Below, piece after piece: positions 1-12,109 of a stretch of DNA of 64,000 nucleotides. The translations under genes were made by a program, and so were the position numbers. Location of the stretch: positions 28,171,690 through 28,235,689 of the forward strand of contig OX940869.1 in the NCBI GenBank assembly GCA_954871525.1, written 5' to 3'. The stretch is from Parietaria judaica. Taxonomy: Eukaryota; Streptophyta; Magnoliopsida; Rosales; Urticaceae. The notes below the pieces were generated by a model that saw only the letters and a program-made list of their open reading frames with translations, had not been told where the DNA came from and did no database searches. Position 1 is the stretch's first letter. Each line of letters starts with the position of its first letter.

Positions 1-538
1 AAGTTCGGGGGGACTACAGCCTTCTTTGGGTTTACGACCGCCCCCCTGATAACAATGTAAACTAACCGTAAAAGCAACTCTTAGTAACTAATGCTTGGAA
101 GTTGAAATGACGATTTCGTATCTACAGAGCTGAGGGACGTGACGCTGGAGCTCCTGGCGAAACTCGTACCGGAACACGCTCGCAAGCAGTGCACGGTCCT
201 AGGGTTTTAGCAGCGTTCACGTGTCGGGCTGGGACTGGAGGTTGGTCGCATCGTCGTTGGTGACGAAATCTGGTAGGTTCTTGAAGTGTAAGAGCGATAG
301 ACGGTTTTGTTATGGCTGTGAAGTGTTGACTTGAAACTTAGAAACTCGTTTTAGTGGTTTACGTGCACTTTGTATTCGCTGCTCACTCGCTGTAAATCCC
401 ACGTTTTTTCTTTCTTTCTCGGAATCGGAGACACCTAACTTTTATTAATATTAAGATCGATTGTCATATCTCTTATATATACACACACACATACTCTTAT
501 ACACACACATTGTATAAACAACTGGGTTGTATAAAATA
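1..538. other. Intergenic, no gene seen
   Basis: No supportable coding region. A short (AC)n/(TA)n-rich patch lies near 475-512. The rest is unremarkable mixed sequence. The last nine bases (530-538) are the left target duplication of the adjacent MULE-type element. Confidence 0.6.
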
Positions 539-1025
539 GGGATAATTACGGCAAATATACCCAACCTTTGGTCAAACTTCCTCCTGTGTACCCAACCTTT
601 AAAATTGGCGGCAAAAGTACCCAACCAGCGTTGACTGTGTCTTTGGCTAAAAAACGTTAACTTTTGCTGTTAGCATAGTACACGTGTCCGTTGCAACGAC
701 ATATTTTTTCAATGTTGTTTAATATGTATGAAATTTGATTAGTTCATGTGTGTTTTGGTAGATTATTTGCTGATTAATTTGTTGATTAATCTGATAGATA
801 GATTAATTCAGTTAGTTTAACCATTAATTCAGTTAAAAATGATAGTAATAAATTTCGGGTGGCTTATGTGGCATGTACACGTGTACTATGCTAACGGCAA
901 AAGTTAACGTTTTTTAGCCAAAGTCACAGTCAACGCTGGTTGGGTACTTTTGCCGCCAATTTTAAAGGTTGGGTACACGGGAGGAAGTTTGACCAAAGGT
1001 TGGGTATATTTGCCGTAATTTTCCC
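539..1025. mobile_element. Mutator-like MITE with ~149-bp terminal inverted repeats
   Basis: Long terminal inverted repeats run 539-687 and 877-1025 and agree almost base for base. They start GGGATAATTACGGC on the left and end in the matching GTAATTTTCCC on the right. A perfect 9-bp direct repeat, tataaaata, flanks the element at 530-538 and 1026-1034. Long TIRs plus a 9-bp duplication are the hallmark of Mutator-like elements. The ~190-bp core has no coding capacity, so this is a non-autonomous copy. The intact duplication suggests a fairly young insertion. Confidence 0.85.
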
Positions 1026-2281
1026 TATAAAATACCCTGAAACCAGGTTTGTTAATCGGAACCGGAAAATATCCACTTGAAAAGGACTGCTTTTTCTACA
1101 CGGATTCAGGTATAGGAAAGGGAAAAAAGAAAAAGAAAACGGATCCTGTTACCGGGTCTGGATTGAAAAACTGATTTTGGTTTTGGGTCTTTTATTTTTA
1201 GAATGAGTTTTTTGGAACGTGATTTTATATATTTTTGTACAAAATTATATTTATTTAATTCATTTTGTTGTGTGATAGAGAGAAGTGAGAAATGGTTTCA
1301 ACATTTTAGAGGTTTAAAACTTAGATTTTGTTGTAAGACTTATAAGGTCTTTTTTGCTGTAATTTCTACATACTTCAAGCTGTTTTTTTACACATGGATC
1401 CAAATTCAGAATGTTTGAAAACCGGATCCGGTTCTCAAAATTTGTGAACCGGAGTACAAGTGCCCAATTCCGGTTCTTAATTTCGTGATACTCGATTCTG
1501 GTTTGGGTTCCTGGGTCTCAAAGAAGAACGCGCCTTAGATCCGGTTTTACCTCTACGATACGAACAACACTTAGTTGGAACATTGTGTGTTACATTGCAT
1601 TGCATTGCATTGCGTTTGATTTGATTATTAGAGAAAGTATCAATGGTGTACCGTTATTTAAATCAACCAAAGGTAGTTTAACTTCTATTAATTAGAGTTA
1701 AACCGGTAATTTAATTACGGAACAAAATTAATAACAACTGCGTTAGCATAGCTGCGGTAACTTTTGGTCGCGGCGGCCAGGGCATCGAGCGGGTGCGATC
1801 GGTGATACCGACGGATGCTCCCTCTGTATGTCATATTATAGAAAACTTGCAATGTTTAAAATACCGCGGACAACCCACTGTTTGACCTGCACTCAATAAA
1901 CCCCATAAAACCCGTGCCGTTTTACATTTTGCCAAAAGTCGCCGGTTGTTTTCGGGAAACAGAAAACAAAGCTCAGTTGCATGGTTTTTTTTTTTTTTTT
2001 TTTAGAGATTTCGTATCGAAAATCCTACGAGGAAAAGTTTGTTACACAACAGATATAAAGAAAATAAATAGTGAAAGAGACGAGAACAACATTGGGAAGA
2101 GTAAAAAATAATAATAAAAAGATGAAAACAACATTGAGAATGAGAAGAGTAATAGTAAACAAAAAAGGCATTGGGAATAGATTTTTTAATATAATTTAAA
2201 TTACTTTTATTTCATTATAAAATTGAGAAAAAAAATATTGTGAATATAAAAGAGAAAACTACTATAAATACTTTTTGAGAA
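1026..2281. other. Intergenic AT-rich stretch with repeat debris
   Basis: No gene is supported; short open frames here have no recognisable protein features. It contains a patch rich in CCGGATCC/CCGGTTC words (about 1420-1510) like patches near 34.2 kb, 58.6 kb and 60.4 kb, a (tgcat)n microsatellite at about 1593-1612, and a poly-T run near 1985-2003. Confidence 0.5.
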
Positions 2282-3705
2282 TCTATATATATATAAAAAG
2301 AAAATCTCACTAGATGTTTTTTCATATTTTAGATTTTTTTTGCATAAAAAAATATTTCATCATCAATGAATCACTACATCCACGTTCATTCAAAATTGAT
2401 TCATTATTTTATAGAAACGCATTAAATTAAATGCATTTATATAGAAATGCTTGCATTATATATTAACATAACGCATTAAATCAAGCTTTTACAATTTTCT
2501 TACCACAATATCAATCGTTTAGTGTCTCAATTGTGTATTTATTTTGCATTTAAACGCACACACATATACATGCATATATCATGTTTATTTTTGAATTACT
2601 AATTCGATATGTTTAATATGGTAGGGCATAATAGAACTAAGAGTTGAGTCAAATATTCTAATTTTTAATAATTTTATTTTCTTAATAATAATTTATGTCT
2701 ATATTTATATATATCAGTAAAATCTTTGATGATTGGATGAAAAATAAAAAAATAAAACATATTTTTAGTAAACATATTTGGAGAGAGAGAGAGATTTTAA
2801 CAATATTTTTAGTAAACACATCCGTTTTCGAACTCTAAATATTGTTAGAGACTTAATTCAATTTATAGACATTAATTTTTATTGAAATACTTTCATTCCG
2901 TATTTAATTTTGTTAAGATTCCTTGAACTTTATCCTTTTATTTTTTCTTGGAATATAAAAAGACTTACACTAATTTTGTAACACCCATGCATTTGTAACA
3001 CTCATGAATTTTATTGCAAATAGTTTGACCTTACTGGAATTATTGATGCATCCTATTAATTATATTCGAATATAAAAAGTCAGAAAATTAATTTGCAAAA
3101 CTGCCCAAAAACACTTATGGATAACTATTTAGTATATATATAGGGTTAGAGGATGCAACACTCTCTGTGTCTGGTCATCAGAATATTATATTTATGTTCC
3201 GATAGGTATTTTTTCTCATTTCATCTCTCTGTCTTATCAGTCACATGTTAATATTTTTCATATCTCAAATATTTACTTTATGTAGCAGCGCGGTCGTCGT
3301 CGGAAAGAAAATGGGTTTCAATATCCAAAGATTTAGCTTTATTGTTGTACAATATAAATTATGGTATAGAATCCCATGTCCTTTTCATATTGAAAATTTT
3401 ATTGTCTACATACGCTTTTGAATAAATATTTGAGACTCAATTCAAATACAATGCTTTTGGAGATTTCGCTGTTGATGCCACGTTTTAGGGCATTGGATTC
3501 CATTGTATCGAGTTAAACAATTAGATTATATTTTGGAGATTCTGGTGATCGATGATTCTTATATTCTTTTGAATTTCCGACAATGTTGTTCTCGGTAAAT
3601 ATTAAGTTGTCTATGCACGAAAGTAAAAAAAAAAAAACATATTATAGTGATTTAATTGTCATATTGTTAGCTTAGTCTACAACTACAAGAATCTATAATA
3701 ATCTG

Positions 3706-3890
3706 TACATAGAAAAACACGGATAAGCTTTGAGGAGGCTAATACTTTGGAGATTTGGGCGAAAGCTACATAGAAAAAACATGGATGAGCTTCGAGGAAG
3801 TTAATACTTTAGAGATTTCGGCAGAAACTACATAAAAAAAACACGGATGAGCTTCGAGGAGGTTAATACTTCAAAGATTTGGGCGAAAGC
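3706..3890 (+). repeat. Three tandem ~62-bp repeats inside the Helitron candidate
   Basis: Three head-to-tail units (3706-3766, 3767-3828, 3829-3890) share the words GGATGAGCTTCGAGGA and TTAATACTT and end in GAAAGC or GAAAC. Minisatellites are common within non-autonomous Helitrons. No coding role is apparent. Confidence 0.85.
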
Positions 3891-4199
3891 TGCAAGGAAG
3901 AAGTTCGGATTTTTATAATTTAGTGTTTTGATGTATCTTTTTACAATGAACATGTACTTTGTGTTTGTGTCATGAATAAATATTATGATGTGTCTTTTTA
4001 TATTATTGATCGTGAACTAAGATTTTGATGTGTTTTTTTTTTCATGACCATGTTTTTTGTGTCATGAACAAGAATGTTTGGTGGATTTTAATTACAAACA
4101 AGTATTTTAATGATTTAAATAGTTATCTTGTAATGGGTATAGTCTAAATTTATAATAAAAAAATTAATTTCTACTTAATATTATGTAATAAAATGTAAT

Positions 4200-4351
4200 T
4201 AGAAAAATAAAACTACATTCAGATCTGTATTCAGATCTTAAAAAACAAACAGACTTAATTTTTAAGCATTCAGATTCAGATGTAAAATCTTAATATTCAG
4301 ATGTGCATTCAGATTCAGACGTCTGAATCTTAATGCAAACAAACGCACCCT
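4200..4351 (-). mobile_element. hAT-like MITE terminal fragment
   Basis: Read on the minus strand, the segment starts with a TAGGGTGCGTTTGTTTG terminus followed by repeated ATTCAGAT words. Many plant hAT-like MITEs have such a terminus. Only one terminus is clear, so this is a fragment nested in the Helitron candidate. Confidence 0.4.
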
Positions 4352-5419
4352 AAGTCAACTTTTGACCTAATTTCTTATTTTTTTACATGAAGGAGTAACA
4401 TTACCCTGAATATAGTCGCAATACACATACTCATGTTGTATGATTTTTTAATTAGATTATTAATTATTATTTAATTTAAAAACCAATTAGGTCATACAGA
4501 GTTTATATTGTGACCTTATGTGTAGAGTTAAATTTTTTAGTTGTATAAGACATGTGATAGTGGACGGGCCATTGAATTCAGTATATTGTGATTTCATTTT
4601 TATCTATGAACATAAAAATTTATACTTTATCTATGACCATAAAAATCAATTAGGTCATACTTTATTATTTATTGTTGTATCCAAAGTTAAGTGGATTCAC
4701 GCAGCATTTACTCATTTTTTATTTATATTTTTGGGGTTCGGATCTTCATTCTATCTAGTATATAAATATGGTCACTCATTTTTTTTTTCTTTCTATTATC
4801 TAAAAATCATATATTTTCTCAAAAAAGACTCTTTTATAATAAAAAAGCTTACAATTATTGTAATTAGTCACATATAAAAATAATTTGTGTTCCAAGTATT
4901 TGAGGGATATGGCACATTACAAGTAATAACTATTTCAAGCATGAATCACTTAAGATGGGTCACAATGACACATGTGCATCCGGAAGACTCAAAGTTTTGG
5001 TTAGAATTCCCACCATTAAACATACGTGGGGTACTTGGTCTGGGTTGTTAAGTAAGAACACATTAAATTTTTAAATATTCGTTTGTTTATTATGGAAATT
5101 GAATCTTTCCTCCTATAGTTTAACATATTTATACGCTAGTTTAGCCTCTAATCAAAACAGTTGAAGATGCATTATATCTCCCGTACACAATTTTATTTAG
5201 TTTTTTGTGAATTTTATTTTTCATTTATATATTTAAGAATTCTCGAGTTCAACGATAGTTACATTAATTTTTTTATTATTATTTCATAGTTTACGAACGT
5301 ATATTATGATGTACGTGTTTTAATTTTAATATACAATCATACAAAATTCATTATAATGTTTTTGTCAAATTCATTAGCGATCGTACGCTACCGCGCGAAG
5401 CGCGGTGCCAGTACACTAG

Positions 5420-5991
5420 TTGAGATAATTGTGGTAAAATTATTTAAACTTTCATCTATTGAGGCGGTAGAAGTCCAAAGTACAAAATAGCGATAAAAAT
5501 ATTTAAAGTCAACAAATATGAAGCTACACATTTTATTATTATTATTATTATTATTTTACGGAAGTTGGTCAAATTTCTTTTTTAGCATAATGCTATTTTA
5601 TCATATTTATTATTTACGATATACATTTATGTGTTCACTGTCATTCAACTATTTACTATCTTCTCTCATTTAAATTCAACATAAAAATTTGACAAAAAAT
5701 ATGTTGATTCAAATTTATTAACTTTAAATACTTTTACCCTTTTTTATTTTTTATTTTAAACTTTTATTGTCTCGATTGATTAAAGTTTGACTACTTTTAC
5801 CGCAATTATCTCTATATTTTGATTGTTTGTCTACTTTTTTCTTTCTCTTTCTATCCGCGTCAGCCAATATGCATGTGAACCAAATCTCGATATCAACCTC
5901 TATTTTTCTTCCAAAAAATAGCAGAGAGTTTTCTTAAAAAAAACCAACAGAGTCTAAACAGTGACGGATCTAAGGCAAGAGGTGTAGGTGC
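5420..5991. other. Intergenic AT-rich stretch
   Basis: No gene seen. It contains an (ATT)n run near 5533-5556 and ends in a CAGTGACGGATCTAAGG stretch (about 5959) resembling a hAT-type terminus, directly beside the retrotransposon insertion. Confidence 0.5.
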
Positions 5992-5996
5992 CACGT

Positions 5997-6534
5997 TGAT
6001 GCCGACGAACTCGGACTCACTTTCAAAGAAGCTCGGGACCGTTCACATCATCGTTGAAGACGAGCTTTTATTTATTTTTAGCTTTACGTTATGCAATTTA
6101 TTTTAATTGTTTTAAGTTTGTTATTTTGTGTGCAATTTCCATTAACTACGGGAACTTATTTTAGCAAAATCTGAAGGTATTTAAACCCTAAGCATCGAAT
6201 AAAAAAAGGCAGCATTAATATTCAGAAAATTCCTTCGATCATTGAGATTGAAACTCGAGTATTTGTGTGATATTTTCTCGATTGAAATCGCAGCAAAACA
6301 GTGAGGATTTTTCCAGCAGAATTTGGTGCAAACCAACTTCGCGGGAGCAGACTGGCAGCAAGGGAAATCGCACGCGAGCTTCATTCGCGATCGGCTTTGG
6401 TGCAGCGGCTTGCGATCGGTTTTTGGCATAGAAACCGAGGAAATTTTGGTATTGTTCGTGTGTGATAATAACTGAAATAATTATATCGATTACTCGTAGA
6501 CGCGTTCTTGGTTATTAGGTTTCCATCTACATCA
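5997..6534 (+). repeat. 5' LTR
   Basis: This 538-bp direct repeat matches 10877-11414. It begins TGATGCCGACG and ends CTACATCA, with TG...CA termini inside a 5-bp inverted repeat. A TATA-like TATTTAAA lies near 6178. Its first ~60 bases are homologous to the end of the pol frame, because pol terminates inside the LTR sequence. Confidence 0.95.
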
Positions 6535-6536
6535 GT

Positions 6537-6547
6537 TGGTATCAGAG
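6537..6547 (+). other. tRNA-iMet primer-binding site
   Basis: TGGTATCAGAG starts two bases after the 5' LTR. It is the standard complement of the 3' end of plant initiator methionine tRNA used to prime reverse transcription. Confidence 0.9.
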
Positions 6548-6569
6548 ACACTCGTTTCCGTGACAAGCG

Positions 6570-9500
6570 ATGCCACCGAAGAATCGAGCCGATCCCGCGA
6601 CGGTAATGGAAACCAATCATAGACAAGAAGAGGTCGACGGATTGCGTGCGCAAGTTGAATTGTTGACCCGGCAAATGCAAGCGATGATGCACGAGCGGGA
6701 TGAACAACGCAATTTGGTGGACGAATCCGAAACCGAGGACGCTAACAATCAATTTCGTGGACGTGCGGCAGTTCCGGAAGCAATTCGCTGGGAGGCATCG
6801 TTCAAGGTTGAAATTCCGGAGTTTCACGGGAGTCTTCAAGCCGACGAGTTTCTCGATTGGCTCGTGGCGACCGACGAGATTTTGGAGTATAAGGAGGTAC
6901 CGAACGACAAAAGGGCTTCCCTCGTTGCCACACGTCTCCGCGGACGTGCCGCGGCATGGTGGTCTCAACTTCGGGTGCAACGAGCTCGCATCGGAAAGGC
7001 TAAGGTCAAATCGTGGGAAAAGATGCATAAATTAATGAAGACGGAATTCCCCTCGTTTAATTATGAGCGTACGCTTTACCACGCCCTCCAAAATTTACGG
7101 TAAGGTGCTAAGTCTGTTGCCGACTACACCACGTCGTTCCATTTGCTTGTGTTGCGGAATAACCTCGGCGAAACGGAGGCACAATTGACGTCGAGAAATA
7201 TCAGTGGTTTGCGCGTATCGATTCAAGACATGATGAATTTATTTGACCCCGTCTCCGTCTCCGAAGCACAACAACGCGCCATCGCCATTGAAACGCAACA
7301 ATCACAGACCGAAACGCGGCGGCGTTTTGGCCAAGGCTCGGCCACCTCCACGCCCCAAGCCCCCTCGGGTACAGCCCAACCCGCGGCCTCGGGTTCCTCG
7401 TCCACCCGACAACCAGGTCCTTCTCCTGGCGGTCCCTCGTTTCCTCCACGCAACGTGTCCACAATGCGTTGTTTTGGGTGTGGTGAACTCGGTCACCGTC
7501 ACCAACAATGCCCGAACCCACAACGAGCCGGTCTTTTTATCGAGGAGAATGATTTCACCGCGAAAGAGAATCCTATATTTGACGACGACGCACCCGAGAC
7601 GGACGATCTTGTTGAGCTTATCGGTGACATTGGCCATGCACTCGTCATTAGATGCAATTTCCTCACACCGCAAAGCCGTGACGACGGATGGCTTCGCTCA
7701 AATATTTTTCTCTCAACGTGCACTATTGGTGGAAAAGTGTGCTGCTTCGTCATTGATTCGGGTAGTTGTGAGAACGTTGTCTCCGAAGAGGTGGTCAAGA
7801 AGCTTGGACTCAAACCGGAACCACATCCAAAACCTTATAAGCTTGCGTCGCTTCAATCCGGCACCGACGTCTCCGTTTCTCACCGCGTTCGGGTACAACT
7901 CTCTATTGGCTCTACGTATCGTGATGACATTATTTGTGATATTGTAGCCATGGATGCTTGCCACTTACTTCTCGGACGCCCTTGGCAATTTGATCGGAAA
8001 ACTTCACACGACGGCGCCGCTAATACGTATAGTTTCCTTTTCGAGGGAAAGCGTATTGTCCTCTTGCCGACCCCGCCGTCACCTACACCATCTCGGCGTT
8101 CCTCACCTAGTTTACTTTCACGCATGGAGTTTGAACGTGCCATCAATGAAACTGGGATTGTCTTCGCCCTCGTGGGCCTACCTTCGTCGCCGAAGTCCGC
8201 CACCAACACACCCGCCTCGGGATTTGCGCACCAAGCCGAGCTTGATCGACTTCTCGCGGACTTCGCCGATGTTTTCCCGGCCTCTCCACCATCCTTGCTT
8301 CCCCCGCTTCGTGACATCCAACACCACATCGACTTAGTTCCTAATGCTCAACTCTCGAACCGTGCACATTACCGCATGAGCCCCGTTGAACACAAGGAAT
8401 TATGACGCCAAGTGGAGGAACTTCTTGCCCGCGGTCATATCCGCGAGAGTTTGAGTCTGTGCGCCCTACCCGCACTACTCACGCCCAAGAAATATGGCAC
8501 ATGGCGCATGTGTGTCGATATCCGCGCCATTAACAAGATCACCGTTTGCTACCGCTTCCCGATACCGAGGCTAGACGATCTCCTCGACCAATTAAGTGGG
8601 TCTCATATCTTTAGCAAGCTTGACTTGAAGAGTGGCTACCACCAAATACGAATCCGCCCCGGTGATGAATGGAAAACGGCGTTCAAGACTCGAGAAGGTC
8701 ATTACGAATGGCTCGTCATGCCTTTCGGCCTCTCTAATGCGCCGAGCACCTTCATGCGCGTGATGAATCAAGCCCTCCGCCCGTTCATCGGCAAATTCGT
8801 CGTCGTTTATTTTGACGACGTCTTGATTTATAGCGCTTCGACGGAGGATCACTTACGCCACCTCCGCGCCGTCTTGTTAGTATTTCGGGAACACGAATTC
8901 TACGGAGCCCTACAAAAGTGCTCATTTTTCACTTCGTCCGTGGAATTCTTGAGATATATTGTCTCCGCCGAGGGTTTATCGGTCGACCCGAGCAAAGTTC
9001 ACGCGAAATCTTCATGGCCGACTCCTTCGACGGTTACCGAGGTACGTAGTTTCCATGGGTTAGCTTCCTTTTATCGTCGGTTTATTGCACACTTTAGCTC
9101 GATCATGGCCCCGATTACCGAGTGCATAAAGACCGGACGCTTTCATTGGAGCCCAGGTGCCTCTAAAGCGTTCGAGTTAATTAAGGAAAAGCTAACCACC
9201 GCGCCTATACTTATTCTCCCGGATTTCGATCAACCGTTCCTACTTCATTGTGACGCTTCCAAAGTCGCCATAAGGGCTGTTTTGAGCCAAGGTACGCGCC
9301 CCGTCGCTTACTTTAGCGAGAAGCTCTCCGGTTCGAAGATCCGGTACAATACTTATGATGTGGAATTTTATGCGATCGTCCGCGCCATTCACCATTGGCG
9401 CCACTATTTATTCCACCGTGAGTTCGTTCTTTTTACGGACCACAATGCGCTCAAACACCTTGGGACTCAAGACAAAGTGTCCGCCCGACACGCATCGTGG

Positions 9501-10937
9501 ATTGATTTTCTTCAACAATTCACTTTCACGATCAAACACAAGGCCGGGGTTCTTAATCGCGTCGCCGACGCGCTAAGCCGCCGCTATTCGCTTCTCCAAC
9601 GCCTTCGTGTTTCTGTTCCGGGGTTTGATGAACTCCCCTCACTCTACGCCACGGATGCTTTCTTCTCTCGCTTCCCCGTGGCCTCGCCCGAATCGAACGA
9701 CCCGGACTACGCATGGAAGGACGGCTTCCTTTATCACCGCGGCAAATTGTGCATACCCGAGAGTAACCTTCGCTTGATGATTGTTCGTGATCTTCACAAC
9801 GAGGGCCACGTAGGGCGGGATCGCACTCTCGCCTTGGTTACCGAGTCTTACTTTTGGCCGTCCATTCGGAAGTTTGTATTCCGATTTGTCGACCGTTGTC
9901 GTGTGTGCAACCTCGCCAAAGGAAAAGCATCCAACGCCGGCCTTTATATGCCGCTCCCGATTCCGACACGACCATGGTCCGATATTAGCATGGATTTTGT
10001 TCTTGGTCTTCCGAGAACGCAACGCCAACATGACTCCATCTTCGTTGTCGTCGACCGGTTCTCCAAGATGGTACACTTTATTCCGTGCAAGAAGACGTCC
10101 GACGCTAGCCACGTTGCCTTCTTATTCTTTCGCGAGGTGTACCGTCTCCACGGACTTCCTACATCGATTGTCTCGGATCGTGACACACGCTTCCTTAGCC
10201 ACTTTTGGCGTAGCTTGTGGCGCCTCGTAGACACTCGTCTCGACTTTAGTAGTGCTTACCACCCGGAGACGGACGGACAAACGGAGGTAGTGAACCGTTC
10301 TCTTGGTAACTTATTGCGTTGTCTTGTAGGTGAATCGATTAAAGCATGGGATCTCAAGCTTAGTCAAGCCGAGTTCGCCCACAACCATGCTGTCAATCGA
10401 ACCATGGGATTGAGCCCATTCCGCATCGTGTACGGCGTCCTCCCACGATGCCCGCTCGACCTCGACGCGGTCCCGGGCACCGACCCCGTTCACCCCGACG
10501 CATCCGCATTCATCGACAACCTCCAAGAGACTCACAAGCTCACAACGACCAATCTCGAAGCCTCCTCCGCTCGTTACAAAAGAGACGCAGATAAGAAGCG
10601 ACGACACGTAGAGTTTGAAGTGGGTGACTTTGTTTGGGCGGTATTAACGAAGGAGCGCGTTCCCGCTCATGAGTTTAACAAGCTCAAGCCAAAGACGATC
10701 GGGCCCTTGGAAATCATCGAGAAAATCAATCCCAACGCCTACCGCCTTCGACTACCGAGCCACGTCCGCACTCATGATGTCTTCAACGTCAAGCACCTCC
10801 GAGCTTATACCGGTGACAACTCCGACGACGATCTGACCCCGACTTCGAGGACGAATTCTTTCTCCGCCGGGGAGAATGATGCCGACGAACTCGGACTCGC
10901 CTTCGAAGAAGCTCGGGACCGTTCACGCCATCGTTGA
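6570..10937 (+). pseudogene. Retrotransposon Gag-Pol polyprotein, two nonsense mutations
   Basis: A single frame runs from an ATG at 6570 to TGA at 10935-10937, broken only by TAA at 7101-7103 and TGA at 8403-8405. There is no frameshift. Both stops are explained by C-to-T changes (CAA to TAA, CGA to TGA). Order of domains: gag; CCHC zinc knuckle (7470-7511, CFGCGELGHRHQQC); aspartic protease with DSG (7755-7763); reverse transcriptase with YFDD (8808-8819); RNase H (about 9230-9570); integrase HHCC (about 9790-9912) and DDE core (Asp near 9991 and 10171, Glu near 10279); GPY/F-type C-terminal module. The C-terminus reads through the polypurine tract and ends about 60 bases into the 3' LTR. 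Neighbours are its own LTRs. The copy is probably trans-mobilised at best. Confidence 0.93.
10869..10876 (+). other. Polypurine tract
   Basis: GGGGAGAA sits immediately before the 3' LTR start TGATG, where plus-strand priming is expected. Unusually it lies inside the pol reading frame, encoding part of the Gly-Glu-Asn of the C-terminal tail. Confidence 0.8.
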
Positions 10938-11414
10938 AGACGAGCTTTTATTTATTTTTAGCTTTACGTTATGCAATTTATTTTAATTGTTTTAAGTTTG
11001 TTATTTTGTGTGCAATTTCCATTAACTACGGGGACTTATTTTAGCAAAATCTGAAGGTATTTAAACCCTAAGCATCGAATAAAAAAAGGCAGCATTAATA
11101 TTCAGAAAATTCCTTCGATCGTTGAGATTGAAACTCGAGTATTTGTGTGATATTTTCTCGATTGAAATCGCAACAAAACAGTGAGGATTTTTCCAGCAGG
11201 ATTTGGTGCAAACCAATTTCGCGGGAGCAGACTGGCAGCAAGGGAAATCGCGCGCGAGCTTCATTCGCGATCGGCTTTGGTGCAGCGGCTTGCGATCGGT
11301 TTTTGGCATAGAAACCGAGGAAATTTCGGTATTGTTCGTGTGTGATAATATCTGGAATAATTATATCGATTACTCGTAAACGCGTTCTTGGTTATTAGGT
11401 TTCCATCTACCTCA
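10877..11414 (+). repeat. 3' LTR
   Basis: This 538-bp repeat pairs with 5997-6534. It ends CTACCTCA and is followed by the target duplication cacgt. About 14 of the ~16 differences from the 5' LTR are transitions, consistent with decay of methylated DNA. Confidence 0.95.
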
Positions 11415-11419
11415 CACGT

Positions 11420-11942
11420 CATCACACGTCCCCTTAAAGTTTTCTAAACTTCGATAACCATAGAAAAGTTTCAAAAGACTTACCGTTGAATATTTTTCTT
11501 TTAGAAAAAAGATGATGGATAGTTATAATGGTGGGCTCCACATGGCTCCAATTTTTTTTTTCTTTTAATATATTTTTATCTTTATCTGTCCTGACTTGTG
11601 CTTTGATTGAATATATTGTGGGTCCTACTTTATTTATTTATTTATTTATTTATTTGTGTCTTGTAATATAAAAAAATGAAAGAGACCTCAATAAATAAGG
11701 GATTGTCTGTGCTCTATCCTTGATTGAATACCTCATTTCTATAAGCTACACTTATATAAATGTAAATGCATAATCTTATCATTAAATTAGATTAATGAAT
11801 AAACCCTAAGAGCCTCAATAAATAAGGTACGAAGTTTGAAAATCTCAATATACAAGCGCATACACTTTAAAAACTCTAAAAAACAAGCATGGATTCTGAA
11901 AACCTCAACAGACTAGTATTGTATATCTAATAATATTATAAA
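11420..11942. other. Intergenic AT-rich stretch
   Basis: No gene seen. A (TTTA)n microsatellite lies at about 11628-11655. Confidence 0.5.
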
Positions 11943-12077
11943 TACAATAGAACCTCGATAAATTAATAACCTTGATTAAATTATAATTTTATCCGGTCCC
12001 GACTCAGGCTTAATTAGTTAAATTAATAATTCGCTAAATTTATAAAATCATTTTTTTAAGTATATAGGTCCCAACTA

Positions 12078-12109
<32 letters not shown>

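Larger units (their letters stand above)
2282..5419 (+). mobile_element. Non-autonomous Helitron candidate
   Basis: The right end shows the Helitron 3' signature. A GC hairpin (CCGCGC-GAA-GCGCGG, about 5391-5405) is followed about ten bases later by CTAG (5416-5419), and the next host base is T. The proposed left end, TCTATATATATATAAAAAG at 2282, has the usual TC start after an A. That gives the A|T insertion site expected for the family. No Rep/helicase gene is visible, so the copy would be non-autonomous. The 3' end is well supported. The 5' end is chosen by pattern and is less certain. Confidence 0.6.
5997..11414 (+). mobile_element. Ty3/gypsy (CRM-like chromovirus) LTR retrotransposon
   Basis: The element is structurally complete: two 538-bp LTRs, a primer-binding site, gag-protease-RT-RNase H-integrase in gypsy order, and a polypurine tract. 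The 5-bp target duplication cacgt is present at 5992-5996 and 11415-11419. The LTRs begin TGATG and end CATCA/CCTCA. By eye they differ at about 16 sites (~3%) with no indels, which points to a fairly young insertion. The integrase tail lacks a chromodomain. It has an SRTNSFSAGENDAD-like tail running into the 3' LTR, which resembles the CRM (centromeric) lineage. Two in-frame stops make this copy non-functional by itself. Confidence 0.95.

Noticed and set aside
1203..2111. 71- and 65-residue open frames
   Set aside because: AT-rich random composition, homopolymer Phe runs, no splice or homology features.
3700..3900. CRISPR-like array
   Set aside because: The 62-bp units are contiguous direct repeats without unique spacers in a plant genome; this is a minisatellite.
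5997..6060. Possible second retroelement whose pol end lies before the 5' LTR
   Set aside because: The sequence is part of the LTR itself: both LTRs are exactly 538 bp from TGATG, and the target duplication cacgt fits only this boundary.
7201..8337. Minus-strand and other-frame open frames within the retrotransposon
   Set aside because: They are shadows of the GC-richer gag-pol frame, which has clear domain motifs in the plus frame starting at 6570.
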